DNA of 40,551 nucleotides, taken from positions 1 to 40,551 of the forward strand of contig QXWV01000149.1 of assembly GCA_009911195.1 (NCBI GenBank), written 5' to 3'. Position numbers and translations under genes: made by a program. Below the pieces are notes generated by a model. The model did no database searches. It was not told the origin of the DNA and saw nothing but the letters and a program-made list of their open reading frames with translations. The stretch's first letter is position 1; every line of letters starts with the position of its first letter. This DNA comes from Lachnospiraceae bacterium. Lineage in GTDB: Bacteria; Bacillota; Clostridia; Lachnospirales; Lachnospiraceae. Shown piece by piece: positions 34,162 through 40,551 of this stretch.

Positions 34162-35331
34162 ATGGAATTAAAATTTGCAGACCGGATGAAAGGCTTTGAA
34201 GAAGGGATTTTTCAAGTTCTGAATGAAAAGAAAAACGAAAGGCTGGCCCAGGGGAAAAAGGTTTATAACCTTTCGGTTGGAACGCCGGATTTCAAACCGG
34301 CACAGCATATTATGGATGCAGTAGCAGAAGCGGCGAGGAAGCCGGAATATTACAAGTATTCTTTAGCGGATTTGCCGGAGCTGACCCAGTCAGTCATAAA
34401 TAGGTTTCGGAAACGTTACGGCGTGGAGCTGGAGCCGGATGAAATTATGTCTGTATACGGTTCCCAGGAAGGGATTACCCATATTGGTATGACGTTATGT
34501 GACCCAGGAGATGGGGTGCTGGTACCCAATCCGGGTTATCCCATTTTTGCTATCGGCCCATCTTTAGCCGGGGCTAGGTTAGTTTCCTATGATTTGACGG
34601 AGGAAAACGGTTATCTGCCCGATTTGGATGCTATGGATAATGAGTTTCTAAAGGGAGTGAAGTTCATGGTGGTATCCTATCCCCTGAACCCGGTCTGCAA
34701 GACTGCGCCTAAGAGTTTTTATGAAAGGCTGATTCCCTGGGCAAAGGAAAAAAATATAGTCATTATCCATGATAATGCTTATTCGGATATTATTTACGAT
34801 GGCAGGGAAGGGATTTCCATCCTGTCCATCCCTGGGGCAAAAGATGTCTGCGTGGAATTTTACTCCTTGTCCAAGTCCTATAATTATACAGGTGCAAGGA
34901 TGAGTTTTTTGGTTGGGAATAAGGAAATTGTGGCAAACTTTAAAAAATTACGTTCCCAGATAGACTATGGGATTTTCTATCCGGTACAGTATGGTGCTAT
35001 TGCTGCGCTAAATGGCTCGGACGATATGATACGGACACAATGTATGGAATACCAGAAAAGGCGGGATGCCCTTTGCGGCGGGCTGCGTTCTATTGGCTGG
35101 AATATCCAGGACAGCGAAGGGACTATGTTCGCGTGGGGGGCAATACCTGAAAAGTATGGAAAAGATGATGTGGCTTTTGTGATGGAGCTGATGGAGAAAT
35201 CGGGTGTTTTGTGTACACCGGGAAGCAGTTTTGGCACATTGGGGCAGGGGCATGTCCGTTTTGCCCTCACTTTACCGGTGGAAGTGATTGAGGAAGCCGT
35301 AGAAGAGGTGAAAAAGTCAGGGGTTATTTAG
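34162..35331 (+). CDS. PLP-dependent class I/II aminotransferase
   Basis: A 390-residue fold-type I aminotransferase. The PLP lysine is Lys238 in SLSKSYNYTGARM. VSYPLNPVCKTA, DNAYSDIIYDG and GSSFGTLGQGHVRFAL are further conserved parts. It resembles LL-diaminopimelate/alanine-type aminotransferases, but the substrate is not certain. The ATG at 34162 has GAGG six bases upstream, within the end of the HAD gene; a start at 34132 or 34150 would lie inside that gene. Confidence 0.9.
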   Translation: MELKFADRMKGFEEGIFQVLNEKKNERLAQGKKVYNLSVGTPDFKPAQHIMDAVAEAARKPEYYKYSLADLPELTQSVINRFRKRYGVELEPDEIMSVYGSQEGITHIGMTLCDPGDGVLVPNPGYPIFAIGPSLAGARLVSYDLTEENGYLPDLDAMDNEFLKGVKFMVVSYPLNPVCKTAPKSFYERLIPWAKEKNIVIIHDNAYSDIIYDGREGISILSIPGAKDVCVEFYSLSKSYNYTGARMSFLVGNKEIVANFKKLRSQIDYGIFYPVQYGAIAALNGSDDMIRTQCMEYQKRRDALCGGLRSIGWNIQDSEGTMFAWGAIPEKYGKDDVAFVMELMEKSGVLCTPGSSFGTLGQGHVRFALTLPVEVIEEAVEEVKKSGVI

Positions 35332-35366
35332 TTCAATGACCGCATCTAAATTTTTTCTAACAGTTA

Positions 35367-35395
35367 TTGACATAGGCCGAAACATACTCTATACT
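35367..35395 (+). promoter_or_regulatory. Sigma-A promoter of nrdD
   Basis: TTGACA (35367-35372), a 17-bp spacer and TATACT (35390-35395). Initiation is expected near 35402. Confidence 0.85.
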
Positions 35396-35401
35396 ATATC
35401 T

Positions 35402-35450
35402 TGACCACTAAATATTGGTGGTCAGGACATATTTATCGCTATATATGGTG
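35402..35450 (+). promoter_or_regulatory. Tandem NrdR-box-like sites in the nrdD leader
   Basis: Two near-matches to the NrdR box (CACWATATATWGTG) start 31 bp apart: CACTAAATATTGGT at 35406-35419 (11 of 14) and CGCTATATATGGTG at 35437-35450 (12 of 14). The spacing, three helical turns, is characteristic of NrdR sites. The first lies within a palindrome, TGACCAC/GTGGTCA (35402-35424), at the expected transcription start. NrdR represses ribonucleotide reductase genes when dATP is abundant. Confidence 0.6.
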
Positions 35451-35459
35451 AATATGTAT

Positions 35460-35504
35460 ACGCATAACGGGCATTCATGGATGGAATGCACGTCATGCGT
35501 TTTT
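35460..35504 (+). terminator. Terminator-like hairpin in the nrdD leader
   Basis: ACGCAT (35460-35465) pairs with ATGCGT (35495-35500), with an inner GCATTC/GAATGC stem, followed by TTTTT. It lies about 30 bp before nrdD and within its predicted leader, so it is a candidate attenuator. Confidence 0.55.
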
Positions 35505-35534
35505 GTATCAGAGGAAATATAGGAGGTTTTGGGA

Positions 35535-37721
35535 ATGGGTAACGAAACTGCTTCGACAGAAGCTATTGTGAATTATGGGGAAAAGTTTAAACCACAGAAA
35601 ATGGTAAAAGTAATAAAAAAGGATGGAAGCCTGGAAGCATTCAATGTGCAGAAGGTCATCGATGCGGTTGGAAAAAGTGCATACCGTGCCCTCACAAAGT
35701 TTACAGAAGTGGAAAAAAAGCATATATGCCAATATGTAATTGATAAAGTGGCAGAACTGGAGCAGGATGAAATCCCTATTCCAATTATGCATAATATTGT
35801 GGAAAGCGCTTTGGAAGAAGTAAAGCCGATTGTAGCGAAAAGCTACCGGGATTACAGGAACTATAAGCAGGATTTTGTACGAATGATGGATGACGTTTAC
35901 AAGAAGAGCCAATCCATTATGTATGTAGGAGATAAAGAGAATGCTAATACGGACAGCGCTTTGGTATCCACGAAACGAAGCCTGATTTTTAACCAGTTTA
36001 ATAAAGAATTGTACCAGAAATTTTTTATGACAACGGAGGAAATCCAGGCTTGCCGCGACGGGTATATTTATGTGCATGATATGTCCGCACGCCGCGATAC
36101 GATGAACTGCTGCCTGTTTGACGTATCCAATGTGCTTACAGGCGGTTTTGAAATGGGGAACATCTGGTACAACGAGCCGAAGTCCTTGGACGTGGCTTTC
36201 GATGTAATCGGGGATATAGTGTTAAGTGCCGCAAGCCAGCAGTATGGCGGCTTTACAGTGCCGGAAGTGGACAAGATATTAGAACCCTATGCGGAAAAAA
36301 CTTACCAGAAGAGCCTGGATAAATATTCCCGCCTTGGTGTGGATGAAAAAACCGCAGATGAAGAGGCTTATGCAGATGTGGTCAGGGAGTTTGAACAGGG
36401 CTTCCAGGGATGGGAATACAAATTCAATACGGTTGCCAGCAGCCGCGGAGATTACCCTTTTATTACAGTAACGGCCGGAATCGGTACAGGGCGTTTTGCA
36501 AAGCTGGCAAGCATTTGCATGCTGAATGTAAGGCGCAAAGGGCAAGGGAAAAAAGAATGCAAAAAGCCGGTTCTTTTCCCTAAGATTGTTTTTCTGTATG
36601 ATGAGAACCTCCATGGGCCGGGAAAACCGTTGGAGGATGTGTTTGAAGCGGGGGTAAAGTGTTCGGCTAAAACAATGTACCCCGACTGGCTGAGCCTGAC
36701 AGGGAAGGGCTATATTGCCAGTATGTATAAGCGTTACGGCAAAGTGATTTCCCCTATGGGATGCCGGGCATTCCTGTCGCCATGGTATGAAAGGGGAGGG
36801 ATGCATCCGGCGGATGAAAATGATGTGCCGGTTTTTGTAGGGCGCTTTAATGTGGGGGCTGTTTCCCTTCATCTTCCCATGATTTTGGCAAAAGCAAGGC
36901 AGGAGAGTAAAGATTTTTATACAGTGTTGGACTATTACCTGAACTTGATTCGCCAGCTCCATATCCGCACTTATGCATACCTTGGGGAAATGAGGGCATC
37001 CACCAACCCGCTGGCTTACTGTGAAGGCGGTTTTTTGGGAGGCCATCTGAAACTTGGCGATAAAATCAAACCGATACTAAAATCAGCAACGGCAAGCTTT
37101 GGGATTACGGCATTCAATGAACTGCAGGAACTTTATAACGGCAAGTCCCTGGTGGAAGACGGGGAATTTGCACTGGAAGTGCTGGAGCATATCAATAAGA
37201 AAATTAACGAGTTTAAAGAAGCGGATGGAAACCTTTATGCCATTTACGGAACCCCAGCCGAGAGTTTGTGCGGGCTGCAGGTGAAACAGTTTAGGGCAAA
37301 ATATGGGATTATTGAAGGGGTGTCCGACAGGGAATATGTGTCCAACAGTTTCCACTGCCATGTGACGGAGGATATCACGCCTATTGAAAAGCAGGATTTG
37401 GAATACCGTTTCTGGGAACTTGCCAATGGGGGGAAGATTCAATATGTGAAATATCCCATCGACTATAATTTGGAAGCGATAAAAACGTTGATAAGGCGCG
37501 CTATGGACATGGGATTTTATGAAGGGGTGAACCTGTCTTTGGCCTATTGTGATGACTGTGGCCATCAGGAACTGGAAATGGACGAATGCCCGAAATGTGG
37601 CAGCAGAAACCTGACGAAGATTGACCGTATGAACGGTTATTTGTCTTATTCCAGGGTACATGGGGATTCCAGGCTGAATGAGGCAAAAATGGCAGAAATT
37701 GCGGAAAGGAAGAGCATGTAA
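35535..37721 (+). CDS. nrdD: Anaerobic (class III) ribonucleotide reductase NrdD
   Basis: A 728-residue glycyl-radical enzyme reducing ribonucleoside triphosphates under anaerobic conditions. An N-terminal ATP-cone begins at KVIKKDGSLEAFNVQKV. The C-terminal zinc site is CDDC plus CPKC, and the radical glycine is Gly701 in DRMNGYLS. The ATG at 35535 has AGGAGG eight bases upstream. nrdG, its activase, starts two bases after its stop. Length and motifs are complete. Confidence 0.97.
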   Translation: MGNETASTEAIVNYGEKFKPQKMVKVIKKDGSLEAFNVQKVIDAVGKSAYRALTKFTEVEKKHICQYVIDKVAELEQDEIPIPIMHNIVESALEEVKPIVAKSYRDYRNYKQDFVRMMDDVYKKSQSIMYVGDKENANTDSALVSTKRSLIFNQFNKELYQKFFMTTEEIQACRDGYIYVHDMSARRDTMNCCLFDVSNVLTGGFEMGNIWYNEPKSLDVAFDVIGDIVLSAASQQYGGFTVPEVDKILEPYAEKTYQKSLDKYSRLGVDEKTADEEAYADVVREFEQGFQGWEYKFNTVASSRGDYPFITVTAGIGTGRFAKLASICMLNVRRKGQGKKECKKPVLFPKIVFLYDENLHGPGKPLEDVFEAGVKCSAKTMYPDWLSLTGKGYIASMYKRYGKVISPMGCRAFLSPWYERGGMHPADENDVPVFVGRFNVGAVSLHLPMILAKARQESKDFYTVLDYYLNLIRQLHIRTYAYLGEMRASTNPLAYCEGGFLGGHLKLGDKIKPILKSATASFGITAFNELQELYNGKSLVEDGEFALEVLEHINKKINEFKEADGNLYAIYGTPAESLCGLQVKQFRAKYGIIEGVSDREYVSNSFHCHVTEDITPIEKQDLEYRFWELANGGKIQYVKYPIDYNLEAIKTLIRRAMDMGFYEGVNLSLAYCDDCGHQELEMDECPKCGSRNLTKIDRMNGYLSYSRVHGDSRLNEAKMAEIAERKSM

Positions 37722-37723
37722 GA

Positions 37724-38236
37724 ATGAGATATCATAACATAACCAAAGACGATATGTTAAATGGCGACGGCTTGCGGGTTGTCCTGTGGGTTGCCGGTTG
37801 TTCTCATTGCTGCAAGGATTGCCACAACCCTCTTACCTGGGACCCGGACGGAGGGCTGCCCTTTGATGAAAAAGCGAAACAGGAGATTTTCGAGCAGTTG
37901 AATAAACCCTATATATCAGGGATTACGTTTTCCGGAGGAGACCCTCTTCATGCGGCTAACCGGATGGAAGTACGGAATCTGATGGCTGAAATCAAGGAAA
38001 AATATCCAGATAAGACCATTTGGCTTTATACTGGGGACTCCTGGGAAAATATTTACCATTATTCCCTGATAAAATATGTGGATGTACTGGTGGATGGGGA
38101 ATTCCAGAGAGCGCGCAAGGATGTTAAGCTTTTGTGGAAGGGGAGCAGCAACCAGAGAGTCATAGATGTGCAAAAATCCCTGCAGTCGGCAGATTGCCAC
38201 AATCCGGTATTGCATTGTGGGGATTACGGGAACTAA
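37724..38236 (+). CDS. nrdG: NrdG, activase of anaerobic ribonucleotide reductase
   Basis: A 170-residue radical-SAM enzyme that generates the glycyl radical on NrdD. The iron-sulfur motif CX3CX2C is Cys26, Cys30 and Cys33 ([12 protein letters not shown]). TFSGGDPLH is the usual SAM-binding glycine motif. It starts two bases after nrdD and is clearly coexpressed with it. Confidence 0.96.
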   Translation: MRYHNITKDDMLNGDGLRVVLWVAGCSHCCKDCHNPLTWDPDGGLPFDEKAKQEIFEQLNKPYISGITFSGGDPLHAANRMEVRNLMAEIKEKYPDKTIWLYTGDSWENIYHYSLIKYVDVLVDGEFQRARKDVKLLWKGSSNQRVIDVQKSLQSADCHNPVLHCGDYGN

Positions 38237-38271
38237 AGAAGAAAGCAATAATTAGAAAAAGGCGGTATCAA

Positions 38272-38706
38272 TTGAAAAAGATAAAGATAAAATATTTTAC
38301 GGATGAAATAGAAAAACTGGCTTATATTGACGGCAAATCGGATTGGATTGATTTGCGGGCTGCGGAAAGCGTGGATATGAAGGCAGGGGAATTCCGGCTT
38401 ATCCCTTTGGGGGTGGCGATGGAGCTTCCGGAAGGCTATGAAGCCCATATTGTTCCCCGCAGCAGCACCTTTAAAAATTTTGGGATTATACAAACGAACC
38501 ACCAAGGGGTTATTGATTGCTCTTATTGTGGGGACAATGACCAGTGGTTTATGCCGGCCTATGCCTTACGGGATACCCATATTGAGAAAAATGACAGGAT
38601 TTGCCAATTCCGCATTATGGAGAACCAGCCAGCACTTATGTTCGATGAAGTGGACTTTTTGTCAGGAAAAGACAGGGGAGGCTTTGGGAGTACGGGTGTT
38701 TGTTAG
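38272..38706 (+). CDS. dut: dUTP diphosphatase
   Basis: A 144-residue trimeric-type dUTPase that converts dUTP to dUMP, protecting DNA and feeding thymidylate synthesis. Motifs appear in order: DLRA (27-30), [11 protein letters not shown] (62-72), [14 protein letters not shown] (79-92), RICQFRI (109-115) and the C-terminal RGGFGSTG (135-142). I chose the TTG at 38272 because AAGGCGG precedes it and the product then has family length. An upstream ATG at 38134 lies inside nrdG. It probably forms one operon with nrdDG. Confidence 0.9.
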   Translation: MKKIKIKYFTDEIEKLAYIDGKSDWIDLRAAESVDMKAGEFRLIPLGVAMELPEGYEAHIVPRSSTFKNFGIIQTNHQGVIDCSYCGDNDQWFMPAYALRDTHIEKNDRICQFRIMENQPALMFDEVDFLSGKDRGGFGSTGVC

Positions 38707-38775
38707 GGGGTAATAGGATATTTCTTTCCTGAAAATGGACGCCGCAGTATAGAAATGAATAGAACTGACAAAACA

Positions 38776-38804
38776 GAATAAGAAACTCTTTCCAAGACAT
38801 AATA
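38776..38804 (+). promoter_or_regulatory. Candidate sigma-G promoter of the spoVAF-like gene
   Basis: GAATA (38776-38780), a 17-bp spacer and CATAATA (38798-38804) agree with the forespore sigma-G consensus of Bacillus (GMATR, 17-18 bp, CATWMTA). The spoVA genes are sigma-G dependent there. Initiation would be near 38811, about 75 bp before the gene. Confidence 0.55.
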
Positions 38805-38884
38805 AATTGTGGAAATATTTTTGCACAGAAAGCAGGCGGTAGAATGCAGCGGGCTTTTATTATGGATGGAAGGAGTTTTTTGTT

Positions 38885-40348
38885 ATGGAATCGGAATCAA
38901 AGGGAACAAGAAGGGGCGGAGGAGAGATTAGGAAAGGAAATATCTCCACATCTTTGGAAGAAAATATGGAGTATCTGAATCAGGCGCTGGGAACAGGCGC
39001 CAGTTTTGATATGATATACCGGGTAATCCAGGTAGGTGGTAAAAATGCCTGCATGTATTTAATTGATGGGTTCTGCAAGGATGAGCTGATGCAGAAGATG
39101 CTCCAGTATTTTATGGATATGACACAGGAAGAAATGCCGGAAAGCGCCCATGAGATGTCTAAAAAGCATATTCCGTATGTGGAAGTGGATATGGAGGAGC
39201 AGTGGGAGAAAATTGTTTACAGCATTTTGTCAGGGGTTTTTGCCCTTTTTATTGATGGATATGATAAGTGCCTGTTAATTGATTCCAGGACATACCCAGC
39301 CAGAAGCGTTTCTGAACCGGAAAAGGACAAGGCGCTTCGAGGCTCTAAAGATGGGTTTGTGGAAACAGTGGTCTTTAATACGGCTTTAATCAGACGGCGT
39401 ATCCGAAGCACGGACCTTCGTATGGAAATGTTTCAGGCAGGGGAAAGCTCTAAAACGGATATTGTGCTTTGTTATATGGACTCCCGGGTTGACCATGATT
39501 TTTTGGAAGAATTAAAAGGGAAAATTAACCATATTCAGGTGGATGCCCTCACCATGAATCAGGAAAGCCTGGCAGAGTGTTTGTTTAGCAGAAAATGGTT
39601 CAACCCTTTCCCTAAGTTTAAGTTTACAGAGCGGCCGGATACGGCGGCGGCCCAGGTATTGGAAGGGGATGTGGTAATCCTGGTGGACAATTCCCCATCC
39701 GCAATGATTACCCCTACGTCCATTTTTGATATCGTGGAAGAGGCGGACGATTATTATTTTCCCCCGATTACCGGAACTTATTTAAGGCTGTCGCGGTTTA
39801 TTATTTCATTGATGACTTATTTTGTACCGCCATTATTTTTGCTGCTGATGCAGAATCCCCAGTGGATACCGGAAAGCTTCCAGTTCATTATGGTAAAAGA
39901 AGCAACCAATATTCCTTTGCTTTGGCAGTTTCTGCTTTTGGAGCTGGCCATTGATGGCCTGCGGCTTGCGGCGGTGAATACCCCAAATATGTTAAGTACG
40001 CCGTTAAGTGTAATGGCAGCCCTTGTGCTGGGGGAATTCTCCGTAAACAGCGGGTGGTTTAACTCGGAAGTCATGTTATATATGGCTTTTGTAGCCATCG
40101 CCAGCTATACCCAGCAAAACTATGAGTTAAGTTATGCTATCAAATTTATGAGGATTATTAACCTGATTCTGACCCAGATATTCGGCCTTTATGGATTTAT
40201 CGGAGCTATAGTGATTTTTGCCGTAGCAATTGGAACTAACCGTACTGTTTCGGGGAAAAGCTATGTCTATCCGCTCATACCTTTTAACCCTAAACAACTG
40301 CTTCGACGCCTGGTTCGCTGTAGGCTGCCTTATTCGGAGAAGAAATAG
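38885..40348 (+). CDS. spoVAF: SpoVAF/GerA-family spore germination protein
   Basis: A 487-residue membrane protein of the GerA A-subunit family, close in length to Bacillus SpoVAF (about 490). The N-terminal ~290 residues are soluble, with MFQAGESSKTDIVLCYMDSRVD, DNSPSAMITPTSIFD and FPPITGTYLRLSRF. Several membrane helices follow (about 300-450). GGAAGGAG precedes the ATG. In other spore formers such proteins assemble with spoVA products or germinant receptors in the spore inner membrane. No spoVA or GerB/GerC partner is visible in this window, so spoVAF is favoured over gerA by similarity of sequence and length only. Confidence 0.8.
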   Translation: MESESKGTRRGGGEIRKGNISTSLEENMEYLNQALGTGASFDMIYRVIQVGGKNACMYLIDGFCKDELMQKMLQYFMDMTQEEMPESAHEMSKKHIPYVEVDMEEQWEKIVYSILSGVFALFIDGYDKCLLIDSRTYPARSVSEPEKDKALRGSKDGFVETVVFNTALIRRRIRSTDLRMEMFQAGESSKTDIVLCYMDSRVDHDFLEELKGKINHIQVDALTMNQESLAECLFSRKWFNPFPKFKFTERPDTAAAQVLEGDVVILVDNSPSAMITPTSIFDIVEEADDYYFPPITGTYLRLSRFIISLMTYFVPPLFLLLMQNPQWIPESFQFIMVKEATNIPLLWQFLLLELAIDGLRLAAVNTPNMLSTPLSVMAALVLGEFSVNSGWFNSEVMLYMAFVAIASYTQQNYELSYAIKFMRIINLILTQIFGLYGFIGAIVIFAVAIGTNRTVSGKSYVYPLIPFNPKQLLRRLVRCRLPYSEKK

Positions 40349-40371
40349 GATGGTCCCCTACTCGTGCGCAT

Positions 40372-40398
40372 AAAAAAAAGTTGGCCTAGCAGCCAACT
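40372..40398 (-). terminator. Terminator downstream of element copy 2
   Basis: On the minus strand AGTTGGC and GCCAACT form a 7-bp stem with a 6-nt loop followed by eight Ts. It faces away from spoVAF and cannot terminate it. Confidence 0.85.
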
Positions 40399-40438
40399 CT
40401 TGGTGACTTACAACGCTGTGGCGGAATTTCCTATTATA
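40399..40438 (-). ncRNA. Conserved element, copy 2 (same as in the prs leader)
   Basis: On the minus strand TATAATAGGAAATT, GCCACAGCGTTGTA and CCAAGA appear in the order and spacing seen at 16533-16573. Here no gene follows on the minus strand, since spoVAF is on the other strand. The element with its terminator may be a small RNA of about 65 nt (TATAAT could be its -10) or a 3' regulatory tail. Confidence 0.5.
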
Positions 40439-40443
40439 TAAGA

Positions 40444-40474
40444 AACGGGCTGACACAATAGATGGCAGCCCGTT
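40444..40474 (-). terminator. Terminator of the minus-strand gene at the window end
   Basis: AACGGGCTG and CAGCCCGTT form a perfect 9-bp stem with a 13-nt loop; TTTCTT follows on the minus strand. Confidence 0.7.
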
Positions 40475-40484
40475 ATAATTTACC

Positions 40485-40551
40485 CTATGATTTTCCAACT
40501 CCGCGATATAAGGCATTCTTTTTATTCTTAGATTTTCCAAATCTGCGAAAA
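40485..40551 (-). CDS. 3' end of a minus-strand gene (partial)
   Basis: On the minus strand an open frame enters from the window edge and ends at TAG (40487-40485), encoding a basic tail RRFGKSKNKKNALYRGVGKS. A terminator follows 10 bases later, which supports a real gene end. Only about 21 codons are visible, too few to name it. Confidence 0.45.
   Translation of the reverse strand, partial: FRRFGKSKNKKNALYRGVGKS

Noticed and set aside
36279-37046. 255-residue open frame on the minus strand within nrdD
   Set aside because: It lies opposite the fully conserved NrdD frame, has no ribosome binding site and contains no recognisable domain; similar shadow frames occur opposite rbgA (6011-6658) and ylqG (8976-9515).

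Overview
The window reads as a chromosomal core region of a spore-forming anaerobic Firmicute, most likely a Lachnospiraceae/Clostridia member. The evidence is the gene order (ylxM-ffh-rpsP-khpA-rimM-trmD-rplS, rbgA-rnhB-ylqG-ylqH-yraN, der-plsY-gpsA, spoIVA), strong AGGAGG-type ribosome binding sites, a T-box tyrS leader, two sporulation/germination genes and an oxygen-sensitive class III ribonucleotide reductase. No phage, IS element, CRISPR array, rRNA or tRNA gene was seen.

Layout. (1) 206-5193: a signal-recognition/ribosome-maturation operon (ylxM, ffh, rpsP, khpA, rimM, trmD, rplS) behind a consensus sigma-A promoter, ending at a clear terminator; trmD is fused in frame to a GNAT acetyltransferase-like domain. 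(2) 5294-11835: two signal peptidases flanking the 50S-assembly GTPase rbgA, then rnhB, the flagellar-export-like orphan pair ylqG/ylqH, yraN and pgeF. (3) 11966-15203: an OmpR-type response regulator and a large multi-pass histidine kinase. (4) 15273-16640, minus strand: an atypically long PRPP synthetase (prs) behind a leader with a terminator; part of this leader recurs at the far end of the window. (5) 16712-21207: a PDZ/radical-SAM-like DUF512 protein, der, plsY, gpsA. (6) 21318-23347: a MoxR ATPase/VWA pair. (7) 23386-25008: T-box-controlled tyrS. (8) 25119-26600: spoIVA, with a candidate sigma-E promoter nested in the tyrS terminator. (9) 26744-30481: a purine salvage cluster (purine nucleoside phosphorylase, MTA/SAH deaminase-like amidohydrolase, NCS2 purine permease). 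(10) 30578-35331: an MBL-fold hydrolase, a frameshifted membrane MutS-like gene, a 59-residue membrane protein, a HAD phosphatase and a class I aminotransferase. (11) 35367-38706: nrdD, nrdG and dut behind a sigma-A promoter with a tandem NrdR-box-like pair. (12) 38776-40348: a SpoVAF/GerA-family germination protein behind a sigma-G-like promoter. The window ends with the 3' tail of a minus-strand gene and a second copy of the prs leader element.

Nothing here is an obvious large new defence or biosynthetic system. The most interesting material is regulatory: the repeated prs-leader element, the promoter-in-terminator arrangement at spoIVA, the three CTTGACA repeats at ylxM, and a hairpin plus GCAGAAATG motif in front of three unrelated genes. 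Structural oddities are the TrmD-GNAT fusion and the MutS-like frameshift. All assignments come from reading motifs and translations; no database search was run.
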